Under the pieces are notes generated by a model, which saw nothing but the letters and a program-made list of their open reading frames with translations, ran no database searches and was not told the DNA's origin. From UBA8653 sp963978155 (lineage in GTDB: Bacteria > Planctomycetota > Phycisphaerae > Phycisphaerales > SM1A02), in NCBI GenBank assembly GCA_963978155.1, contig CAXBRK010000061.1, forward strand, positions 1-11,784: 11,784 nucleotides of DNA, in the 5' to 3' direction. The translations under genes were made by a program, and so were the position numbers. Each line of letters opens with the position of its first letter. The first letter of the stretch is position 1. This document shows positions 5,867 through 11,784 of this stretch, piece by piece.

Positions 5867-6244
5867 ATGACGCAGCAAGAGAAAGACTGCCTCGCTTGCG
5901 GGCGAACCATTCAGTGGCGAAAAAAGTGGGCCAAGAATTGGGACGGGGTGAAATGGTGCTCCGACCGCTGCCGAAGGCAAAAAGTTCGCCCGGTGGACCA
6001 ACAACTTGAAGAGGCCATCAAGCAACTTTTAGAGAGCAGGGAAGCCTCCAAAAGCATCTGCCCCAGCGAAGCCGCAAAATCGGTCGACCCACTGAACTGG
6101 CGAGAACTGCTCGAACCTGCCCGATCGGCCGCACGAAGACTCGTCACGGCGGGAACACACGAAATCACGCAAAAGGGTCAGATTGTTGACCCCTCACGAG
6201 CGCGTGGCCCCATTCGGATCCGCCGAGCGACATCTCTCGCTTGA
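5867..6244 (+). CDS. DUF2256-DUF3253 fusion protein (zinc ribbon plus winged-helix-like domain)
   Basis: The 125-residue protein joins two small uncharacterised domains that are known as a fusion. Residues 5-37 match DUF2256: Cys8 and Cys11 (CLACG), then WRKKWAKNWDGVKWCSDRC with Cys31 and Cys35. These are four Cys suited to one zinc ion, amid many Trp and Lys. Residues 47-118 match DUF3253: LEEAIKQLLESRE, KSICPSEAAKSV, LEPARSAARRLVTAGTHEIT and QKGQIVDPSRARGPIRIRR, a layout like a small winged helix. The basic character suggests nucleic-acid binding, but no function is established. All four Cys and both domains are intact. It follows the DUF6580 gene by 33 nt and may share its transcript or have its own start. 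Confidence 0.9.
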   Translation: MTQQEKDCLACGRTIQWRKKWAKNWDGVKWCSDRCRRQKVRPVDQQLEEAIKQLLESREASKSICPSEAAKSVDPLNWRELLEPARSAARRLVTAGTHEITQKGQIVDPSRARGPIRIRRATSLA

Positions 6245-6388
6245 TTCCACAGTCCTATGAAGTGAGGCCCACCCCACGGGTTCGGTGACTGGGAAGCCGA
6301 GCTGCTGGAAATTGAAGAACCCATATTCTGTTGGGCAGTCCAAAGCGTGGACCAGACGCACCACTGAAATCGAGAGGTTGAACCACAG

Positions 6389-7372
6389 TTGCTTGCAGCA
6401 AGACTCGCGAATCGGATGCGGCATCTCGGCCGCTGGGGCCCCAAGCAGGGCATCACTTGCTTTCGCCTGTACGAGCGGGACATCCCAGATTTTCCCCTCA
6501 TCGTCGATTGGTTTGCGGACCTGGATGCCCAGGATCCAACTTCCGAAGGGGATGCCGTGGTCTGGGCATTTCCTCGCACCCGAGACCGGGGCGATCCAAC
6601 AGCGGAACGTGAATACCTCGAGAGAGTACGCCTTGAGGTTGGGCAAGGGCTCAATATCTCGGAAGATCGGGTGCACCTTCGCGCACGAGGTCGGCAAAGA
6701 GACGGCTCCGGACAGCGACAACAGTACGTTCGAATGGAACACAAGAACCAACGCAAAGTGGTTCAGGAGTACGGCGTCCGGTTTGAGATCAACCTGAGCG
6801 ATTACCTCGATGTGGGTCTTTTTCTGGACCACCGGGTCCTACGCCGAGAGATCAGTGAGCGAATCGCCGATCGATCCTTGCTGAATTTGTTTGCCTACAC
6901 GGGTGCTTTTTCTGTTCACGCGAGAGTGGGTGGAGCGGGCCGCACCACCACGGTTGATCTTTCCAAGACCTACTTGGAGTGGTACCAAAGGAACTGCGAG
7001 CTCAATGCATTGGCTGAAGATGATGGCCACATCTGGATCCAAGACGACTGCCTGCAGTTTTTGGAAGATGGGCCCCAACCCGGAGAACTCTACGACACGA
7101 TTGTCCTGGACCCCCCGACGTTTTCAAACTCCAAGCGTATGAGGGACACCTTCTCGGTTGGAAGAGATCATGCCTACTTGATCGAGTGCGCCAGCAGATT
7201 TATGGCCACTGGTGGCGAACTTTTCTTTTCCACCAACGACCGAGGCTTTGAGTTGGACGAGGAGAGATTGCCCAGACATCTGGAATGGAAGGAAATCTCG
7301 AACCGAACGGTGCCAGAAGACTTTCGAAACCGCAAGGTTCACCGAGCGTGGCGATTTCGTGAGGCCAGATGA
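6389..7372 (+). CDS. RlmK-like class I SAM-dependent rRNA methyltransferase
   Basis: The 327-residue protein matches the C-terminal (RlmK) half of the fused E. coli RlmKL enzyme, which makes 7-methylguanosine in 23S rRNA. Seen here are the opening ANRMRHLGRW and CFRLYERDIPDFPLIVD, DYLDVGLFLDHR (138-149), the SAM site NLFAYTGAFSVHA (166-178) with Asp190 (TTTVDLSKTYLEW), and DPPTFSNSKR (241-250). The THUMP and RlmL methyltransferase domains of the fused enzyme are absent, so this is a stand-alone RlmK type. TTG 6389 is chosen because homology begins there and GAGAGG lies 11 nt upstream; ATG 6416 would cut into the conserved start. An in-frame TGA at 6365-6367 blocks extension. The gene stops 10 nt before the convergent PEP-CTERM-like gene. 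Confidence 0.9.
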   Translation: MLAARLANRMRHLGRWGPKQGITCFRLYERDIPDFPLIVDWFADLDAQDPTSEGDAVVWAFPRTRDRGDPTAEREYLERVRLEVGQGLNISEDRVHLRARGRQRDGSGQRQQYVRMEHKNQRKVVQEYGVRFEINLSDYLDVGLFLDHRVLRREISERIADRSLLNLFAYTGAFSVHARVGGAGRTTTVDLSKTYLEWYQRNCELNALAEDDGHIWIQDDCLQFLEDGPQPGELYDTIVLDPPTFSNSKRMRDTFSVGRDHAYLIECASRFMATGGELFFSTNDRGFELDEERLPRHLEWKEISNRTVPEDFRNRKVHRAWRFREAR

Positions 7373-7382
7373 CCGCTCGAAA

Positions 7383-8039
7383 TCAAACTGACCTTCGCCG
7401 CCGTCGAGCCACCCCTGCGATGCCCAGCAACGCAAGACCAGCTGGTGAAGGGACAACACCAAGTTTGAGCGAAGAGACCGCGGGGGCGGCAAACATGGAG
7501 GGGCCAAAGCCACGAAGGGTGAGACTCTCAATGTCTGCCCTGCTGCTGATGAATCCCGCAAATCCCCCGTCCTTGGTTAAAGACGTTACGTACGAGGTCC
7601 CGTCACTCAATTCCAACTCCAAAATGCCAATGACGGGCAGCTGGAATTCATCGACAAGAAAGAAGAAGCCACCCACCGATCGGACCTCTTCTTCAAAATC
7701 AATCACCAGCGTCTCACCGATGGAATCGGTTTTCAGATACGAACCCAGTACGCCTTGGAGTCCAGAAGAGGCGCTCAACTCAACCGCACCTGCCGAAGAG
7801 GCCACATCAAGAGATGGGAAAGAACCGTCATAAGTCGTAAAGTCGAGCGACTCGTTGCCAATACCCAACGCATTGGTGACCATGTCGTAGGCATCACAGT
7901 TGTCTAACACAACAATGCTCGCTTGGGCGTGCTCGACCAAGAAAGACAACATCAGTAGCGATACGGCATTTCGAGCAAACAAAGGGGGCCTCACATTCTT
8001 GGACGCAAGCGTCCGGGTCACTGCAGCCGGTAGGGCCAC
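7383..8039 (-). CDS. secreted protein with a PEP-CTERM-like sorting tail
   Basis: The protein has an N-terminal hydrophobic export segment (NAVSLLMLSFLV, cleavage expected after HAQA). A beta-rich domain of about 150 residues follows, with alternating strands such as ETLVIDFEEEVRSVGGFFFLV and GILELELSDGTSYVTSLT. The C-terminus is VPSPAGLALLGIAGVA followed by RRRRR (from about residue 196). This Pro motif, short hydrophobic span and Arg cluster form the planctomycete variant of PEP-CTERM, recognised by an exosortase-type sorting system, so the product is probably a surface or matrix protein. The start is uncertain. GTG 8039 gives a long N-terminus (AAGGA 12 nt upstream), GTG 7994 gives a normal signal peptide, and TTG 7982 has GAGG 6 nt upstream and gives a compact 21-residue one. 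The gene stands alone between convergent and divergent neighbours. Confidence 0.78.
   Translation of the reverse strand: MALPAAVTRTLASKNVRPPLFARNAVSLLMLSFLVEHAQASIVVLDNCDAYDMVTNALGIGNESLDFTTYDGSFPSLDVASSAGAVELSASSGLQGVLGSYLKTDSIGETLVIDFEEEVRSVGGFFFLVDEFQLPVIGILELELSDGTSYVTSLTKDGGFAGFISSRADIESLTLRGFGPSMFAAPAVSSLKLGVVPSPAGLALLGIAGVARRRRRSV
8001..8014. repeat. 14-nt palindrome near the PEP-CTERM-like gene start
   Basis: GGACGC-AA-GCGTCC is a perfect 6-bp inverted repeat with a 2-nt centre. If the true start of the secreted-protein gene is GTG 7994 or TTG 7982, this palindrome lies just upstream of it and could be an operator or part of the leader. If the start is GTG 8039, it is inside the coding region. 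Confidence 0.35.
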
Positions 8040-8101
8040 AAAAGCATCAGTTCCTTCATCAGAAGGAATTCGAATGCGTAACTCCTGTAATCCTCAAAGC
8101 A

Positions 8102-8129
8102 AATCTAGCCCATAAAATGGGGCAATCAA
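8102..8129 (-). promoter_or_regulatory. possible promoter of the PEP-CTERM-like gene
   Basis: On the minus strand, TTGATT (8129-8124) and TAGATT (8107-8102) are separated by 16 nt. Transcription would start about 8095, some 56 nt before GTG 8039. It lies in the AT-rich divergent region shared with purT. Confidence 0.35.
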
Positions 8130-8158
8130 ATCAGTTTGAAAAAAAATTATCGCCCCCT

Positions 8159-8163
8159 GAGGA
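8159..8163 (+). promoter_or_regulatory. Shine-Dalgarno of purT, fixing a GTG start
   Basis: GAGGA lies 6 nt before GTG 8170, an ideal spacing, and supports the non-ATG start. No ATG lies in the frame between the site and the conserved N-terminus of PurT. Confidence 0.7.
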
Positions 8164-8169
8164 CCATTC

Positions 8170-9369
8170 GTGAACAAGCCATCTCACCCACCAAAACTCA
8201 TGCTTCTCGGCTCTGGCGAGCTGGGGAAAGAATTCGCCATCTGTGCGCAACGTCTTGGCTGCACTGTGGTTGCCGTCGACAACTACGCTGAAGCGCCCGC
8301 AATGCAGGTGGCCGACGAAGCCGTGGTTCTGGACATGCTGGATGGCAAAGCACTGAAAAGAGCGGTCCGAAAGCACCGGCCCGATCACGTGGTGCCCGAG
8401 GTTGAAGCCATTCGGACCGAAGCACTGCTGGAGCTTGAAGCAAGCGGGGTCGATGTCATTCCCAGCGCGAACGCCGCACATCAAACCATGAACCGCGACG
8501 CCATCCGATCGTTGGCCGCCGAAGAGCTTGGACTGCCCACTGCTCGGTATGCCTACGCCTCTTCGGAGGCCGAATTGATCGAAGCAGTCACATCGAACGT
8601 CGGACTCCCCTGTGTGATCAAGCCGGTGATGAGTTCCAGCGGGAAAGGCCAGTCGGTGGCCAAAACCAAAAGAGACCTCAAGAAATGTTGGAAGCATGCG
8701 CTGGCCGGGATGAGAGGAGACACTCCCGTGGTCATCGTGGAAGAGTTCATCAAGTTCGATTCCGAGATCACACTGTTGACCATCAAGCAGCGGCCCAATG
8801 TGGCATCTCGTGCTCGGAGCACCATCTTCGTCCCCCCCATCGGACACCGACAGGAGCGGGGCGACTATCAGGAGTCATGGATCCCACATCCCATGAAAGC
8901 ATCCGTCCTCCAACAAGCGCAAAGCATGGCAAAGAAAGTGACGGATCGTCTGGCCGGTCCCAACGGGGCGGGATTGTTCGGCGTCGAATTCTTCATCCGC
9001 GGGAAAGAAGTCATCTTCTCCGAGCTGTCTCCACGGCCTCACGACACCGGGATGGTGACCATGATCTCCCAAGACCTTTCCGAGTTTGAATTGCACCTTC
9101 GGGCCATCTTGGGGCTGCCGATTCATCAGGTCACCGTCGATCGACCCAGCGCCAGCGCGGTGATTTTGGCCACAAAGACCAAGACCCGCCCCCCCAACTA
9201 CCTTGGGCTCGATGCGGCCCTGCAGGTGCCCGAAACAGAAATACGCATCTTTGGGAAGCCCACAACAAGAAAATGGCGACGCATGGGGGTTGCCCTGTCA
9301 CAAGGCAACTCACTCAGACAAGCTCGAACTCGAGCGAAGAAAGCAGCGGGCTTGGTGCGCGTTTCCTAA
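8170..9369 (+). CDS. purT: formate-dependent phosphoribosylglycinamide formyltransferase (PurT)
   Basis: PurT uses ATP and formate to formylate GAR in step three of purine synthesis, bypassing the folate-dependent PurN. The 399-residue length is close to the E. coli enzyme (392). This is an ATP-grasp protein. The N-terminal Rossmann-like domain has MLLGSGELGKE (11-21) and VVPEVEAIRTEAL (74-86). NRDAIRSLAAEELGLPT (108-124) precedes the ATP-grasp core. The glycine-rich loop is SSSGKGQS (155-162), followed by EEFIKFDSEITLL. Metal-binding Glu273 and Glu285 sit in FGVEFFI and FSELSPRPHDTG. All conserved blocks are intact. The start is a GTG with a strong Shine-Dalgarno. The gene diverges from the secreted-protein gene across 130 AT-rich bases and converges on the TonB receptor gene with a 14-nt gap, with no terminator visible. 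Confidence 0.96.
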   Translation: MNKPSHPPKLMLLGSGELGKEFAICAQRLGCTVVAVDNYAEAPAMQVADEAVVLDMLDGKALKRAVRKHRPDHVVPEVEAIRTEALLELEASGVDVIPSANAAHQTMNRDAIRSLAAEELGLPTARYAYASSEAELIEAVTSNVGLPCVIKPVMSSSGKGQSVAKTKRDLKKCWKHALAGMRGDTPVVIVEEFIKFDSEITLLTIKQRPNVASRARSTIFVPPIGHRQERGDYQESWIPHPMKASVLQQAQSMAKKVTDRLAGPNGAGLFGVEFFIRGKEVIFSELSPRPHDTGMVTMISQDLSEFELHLRAILGLPIHQVTVDRPSASAVILATKTKTRPPNYLGLDAALQVPETEIRIFGKPTTRKWRRMGVALSQGNSLRQARTRAKKAAGLVRVS

Positions 9370-9383
9370 ACAGGGAGGCAGGA

Positions 9384-11465
9384 TCAGAACGACTGTTCAA
9401 AGCGCACCACCAAATTCCGACCTGGCTCGTTGACGCCTGATCCGTGGCGGCGATAGTCGACGTCAAAAACATTCTCAAGCGCAACCCCGACCGAAGATCC
9501 ATGATCAAGAGGGACACCCCATCCCAAGTCCAGCACCGTCCATCCGGGCGTCCCGCCTTCAGGAATCCGCTGGGTATCCGCGCGATCTCGACTTGAGAGA
9601 CGATCTTGAAGATCAGACCACCGAAGACGACCTTCAAGATGCCATGGGGCACCATGCGGGAACCAACGAACGGTTGAAGTCATCAAGGCAGGGGCCAGTC
9701 GACTGATGGGTTCATTGACCGAGACATCCTCAGAGGTGGGAAATGTGTCCACGTCACCTCGTTGCGCGCTGAACTGGGTACGCCACATCAGATTCGGTGC
9801 GGGAGACCAAGTCAGGGAGCCCTCAACGCCATAAAGCCGACCGTCTCCAGCATTCTGCTTGGTCACCGCGATTCCCCCATCAATCACGTCTCCGGTCGGC
9901 CGTCGAATAATCATGCCATCAATCGCCGTGAAATAGGCAGTGAACAGCCAAGACCAGGAGTCGCGTTCATCACGAATGGACGCCTCTACACCTGCGAATT
10001 CTTCAGGATCCAAACCGAAGGCCGGAATCTCGACCTCACCAGAGCGAGCCACATCAAATCTCGTGAAGTCCGCCAAATTGGGAAGGCGAACTCCAGTGGA
10101 GATGCGGCCTTCCAGTGTCGTGGTGGGCTGATTGGGTGAAGTCCATCGCAACCCGGCCGAAGTGCTCAGGCCATCGAGAGAACTGTCCATAGAAAGGACG
10201 GCGTCACTTGCCGGATCAGCCACTCGGTCAGCGAAGACTCGAGACGACGACCAACGTGCCGCCACATGACTCTCCAACTCCGATGAAATCGACTGATCCT
10301 TGGCAACATATCCTTCAATCAAGTCGCGACCGCTGTCATCACCAATCGGCCCTTGAATGGAAGCACCAACAAATGAGCCGTCTGAAGCAAAATTCAAACG
10401 CTCCGAATCCCCTCGAGATGACAAGGAATCAACTCCAAAAGACCAGTTGTCCTTTGCGGCGCGGACAGAAAAACCAAGGCCCACAAGATCAAACCCTTGC
10501 AAATCACGACGGCCATCAGACCGCACTCGGTCCCGAGACTCAGATTGAACTTGTCTCGAAAAGGTCCAGGACACATGGTCAAATGCACCAAGATCCCGGG
10601 TGGATCCGGTGAGTATGGTTCGTTCACGGCGGTGATCGAGGACTCGACGAAGATCAGAACCAATCGTGGTGCCCTCGAAGGACTGTCCGTAAATGGTGCT
10701 GTGGGTTCGCCAAGCGTCGTCGACCCGGGAGCGGTCGTGGCCAACCGTCCAGTCCACCCCACCTGATTGCCAAGCCAAGCGAAAGTCGAGACCTGAGGTT
10801 CCATAGCCGGTGCGTGGTTGAACGCCCTGACCAGTTCGGAGGTCCCCAAAGGATCGAAGATGGACACCACACTCCAATCCGATCGCACCGTCACCGCCCG
10901 ACAAATGAAGGCGGCCACCAGAAGATTGTTCGGCACTTGAAAGACGACCTCGTACCAACCCTCCCCAAGAAGATGAAGGATCCGGTCGGGATGAAATCAA
11001 CTCCACAACCCCCCCGATCGCGCCGGAACCTGCCGAAGCCGAACGAAGCCCAGGAGAAAAGAGAATTTCTGCAAACGATTCGGGGTCAAGGGTGTTCCAG
11101 TATTGAACTGGACCCTCCCGGAACACGGTGTCATCGAACCGAATGCCGTCCACCAAAAGCACCGTACGCTGACCGGTGAATCCACGGAGGAATGGAGAGC
11201 CCTGCCCATGACCGGTCTTTTGAACCTGAACGCCAGGGAACGCTTGCATGACCTCGGGCAAGGATCGGTCAATCTGAAAGTCCGTGGGATCAAGCTGGAT
11301 ATGGCTTTGCGCCAGCGATGGTGATCGATCGAAAGCAAGGAGACCGGGGATCAGGGATGGCTGGACGACCACCTCGGGCAGGTCGAGCACCTGGTCAGAG
11401 GCATCCGCAGAAGAGGCAACGCACAGAACCAAGATCGAGGGAATAACCATCAGGGACATTCTCAT
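9384..11465 (-). CDS. TonB-dependent outer-membrane receptor
   Basis: The 693-residue protein has a signal peptide (likely cleavage after ADA, residue 22) and a TonB-box-like LPEVVV (29-34). The plug domain runs from about 45 to 165, with LPEVMQAFPGVQVQ, GQGSPFLRGFTGQRTVLLVD, a GPVQYWNTLDPESF segment and SGAIGGVVELIS. A long C-terminal barrel ends in VVRFEQSF. It should import a substrate across the outer membrane using TonB/ExbBD energy. The plug belongs to the subgroup with SPFxRGFTGxRT, seen in many receptors of unknown ligand. The ligand cannot be read from the sequence. The upstream neighbour, whose stop codon it overlaps by 4 nt (ATGA), has metal-regulator features, so a metal or metal chelate is a reasonable guess. 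No Shine-Dalgarno is seen before ATG 11465, consistent with translational coupling. Confidence 0.93.
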   Translation of the reverse strand: MRMSLMVIPSILVLCVASSADASDQVLDLPEVVVQPSLIPGLLAFDRSPSLAQSHIQLDPTDFQIDRSLPEVMQAFPGVQVQKTGHGQGSPFLRGFTGQRTVLLVDGIRFDDTVFREGPVQYWNTLDPESFAEILFSPGLRSASAGSGAIGGVVELISSRPDPSSSWGGLVRGRLSSAEQSSGGRLHLSGGDGAIGLECGVHLRSFGDLRTGQGVQPRTGYGTSGLDFRLAWQSGGVDWTVGHDRSRVDDAWRTHSTIYGQSFEGTTIGSDLRRVLDHRRERTILTGSTRDLGAFDHVSWTFSRQVQSESRDRVRSDGRRDLQGFDLVGLGFSVRAAKDNWSFGVDSLSSRGDSERLNFASDGSFVGASIQGPIGDDSGRDLIEGYVAKDQSISSELESHVAARWSSSRVFADRVADPASDAVLSMDSSLDGLSTSAGLRWTSPNQPTTTLEGRISTGVRLPNLADFTRFDVARSGEVEIPAFGLDPEEFAGVEASIRDERDSWSWLFTAYFTAIDGMIIRRPTGDVIDGGIAVTKQNAGDGRLYGVEGSLTWSPAPNLMWRTQFSAQRGDVDTFPTSEDVSVNEPISRLAPALMTSTVRWFPHGAPWHLEGRLRWSDLQDRLSSRDRADTQRIPEGGTPGWTVLDLGWGVPLDHGSSVGVALENVFDVDYRRHGSGVNEPGRNLVVRFEQSF

Positions 11466-11784
11466 CGTGGTTGGGATGGGTCACTGGTGGTGCCGGTTGA
11501 TTTCTGAAGGAGATCATCTCCGAGGTGTTCCAAGTGCTCAGCCGTCTCCGGAGCATGATCAGGGGCCAGCCCCACTTCGGTGACCAGATACGTGAGCCAC
11601 CGGGCCCTCCGGGCCTGAACTTCAAGGGCCACGGTCCGTCCCGCGTCAGAGAGAAGGTATTGACCAGCAGCAGGTGATTGAAGCAAGCCCCGTTTGCTGG
11701 CCAAGGCAAGGATTCTGGGATCAATAGTGGACCACGGGAAGGTCGCGGCAGTCTCATGGGACTTGTACAACAAAACAACCACGT
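11462..11784 (-). CDS. C-terminal part of a DtxR/MntR-like protein, possibly a metal ABC permease fusion (partial)
   Basis: The frame is open to the right edge, so the N-terminus is missing; about 107 residues are seen. ILALASKRGLLQSP, YLLSDAGRTVALEVQARRARWLTYLVTE and DHAPETAEHLEHL follow the plan of the metal-binding and dimerisation region of DtxR/MntR repressors (LTxxGxxxAxxVxRxHRLxExYL, then DxVHxxAExxEH). Two expected ligands are changed: RxHR is RRAR and VH is AP. The final Glu-His pair remains. Only 13 residues separate LLYKSHE from ILALASKRGLL, too few for a full helix-turn-helix. Planctomycete Mn/Zn/Fe ABC permeases often carry such a degenerate regulator domain at the C-terminus, so a permease tail is the better guess. 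A stand-alone repressor is possible. Its TGA overlaps the TonB receptor ATG. Confidence 0.6.
   Translation of the reverse strand, partial: VVVLLYKSHETAATFPWSTIDPRILALASKRGLLQSPAAGQYLLSDAGRTVALEVQARRARWLTYLVTEVGLAPDHAPETAEHLEHLGDDLLQKSTGTTSDPSQPR

Noticed and set aside
5179..6009. A 276-codon plus-strand open frame spanning the DUF6580 gene and the gap after it
   Set aside because: It is an Arg- and Pro-rich shadow of the DUF6580 and zinc-ribbon genes, which both match known families in another frame.
6178..6832. Two long minus-strand open frames upstream of and within the RlmK-like gene
   Set aside because: They overlap conserved plus-strand methyltransferase sequence and contain Cys/Arg/Ser-rich runs without any family resemblance.
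8111..8157. purT promoter candidates (TAAAAT at 8113-8118, TTGAAA at 8136-8141) and GGGGC/GCCCC arms at 8119-8156
   Set aside because: The boxes do not pair at a 15-19 nt spacing, and the arms are only 5 bp with a long loop, so no element is called.
9370..9383. Possible bidirectional terminator between purT and the TonB receptor
   Set aside because: The 14-nt gap has no inverted repeat or T tract.
10394..10936. Open frames of 120-180 codons inside the TonB receptor region on both strands
   Set aside because: They lie wholly within a clear receptor gene with plug and barrel features and show low-complexity or basic translations typical of shadow frames.

Overview
The window looks like chromosomal DNA of a planctomycete, most likely a Phycisphaerae-type bacterium. 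The base composition is moderately high in G+C. The organism is Gram-negative: there is a TonB-dependent receptor and a beta-barrel protein that both end in Phe. One secreted protein ends in the Phycisphaerae-style variant of the PEP-CTERM tail (VPSPAGLALLGIAG followed by an Arg run). Shine-Dalgarno sequences are used patchily: some genes have a clear one, others have a -10-like box right against the start codon. No rRNA, tRNA, insertion sequence, phage gene or CRISPR array is visible. Overall it is a compact stretch of mixed housekeeping and envelope genes.

Layout. At the left edge, the 3' end of an unidentified plus-strand gene (1-153) overlaps the 3' end of a divergent minus-strand uracil-DNA-glycosylase-superfamily gene (117-710, possibly starting as far up as 863). 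A good sigma70-like promoter (856-883) faces right and is followed by a structured leader (about 891-1031) ahead of a DUF2617-like gene (1032-1574). Then come a manganese-type superoxide dismutase (1726-2346), a rho-independent terminator (2388-2411) and an exported TPR protein (2443-3354). The TPR gene converges on, and overlaps by 19 nt, a minus-strand pair: a D-2-hydroxyacid/3-phosphoglycerate dehydrogenase (4241-5164) followed after 11 nt by an outer-membrane beta-barrel protein (3336-4229).

Rightward from 5270 lie a DUF6580 membrane protein, a DUF2256-DUF3253 zinc-ribbon protein and an RlmK-like rRNA methyltransferase. The methyltransferase converges on a minus-strand PEP-CTERM-like secreted protein (7383-8039). 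purT (8170-9369) diverges from that gene and converges on a TonB-dependent receptor (9384-11465). The receptor is translationally coupled, through an ATGA overlap, to a partial gene that runs off the right edge (11462-11784). That gene encodes a DtxR/MntR-type metal-binding and dimerisation region, possibly the tail of a metal ABC transporter permease.

How the genes relate. Most are independent units. Two pairs are clear operons: dehydrogenase plus beta-barrel protein, and metal-regulator or permease tail plus TonB receptor. The second pair suggests outer-membrane metal or metal-chelate uptake. I see no obvious new multi-gene defence or biosynthetic system. The points most worth checking are the GGA-loop hairpins in the leader of the DUF2617-like gene, a glycosylase homologue that has lost most iron-sulfur ligands and has coding-like sequence upstream of every standard start, the metal-linked TonB operon, and several possibly leaderless genes.
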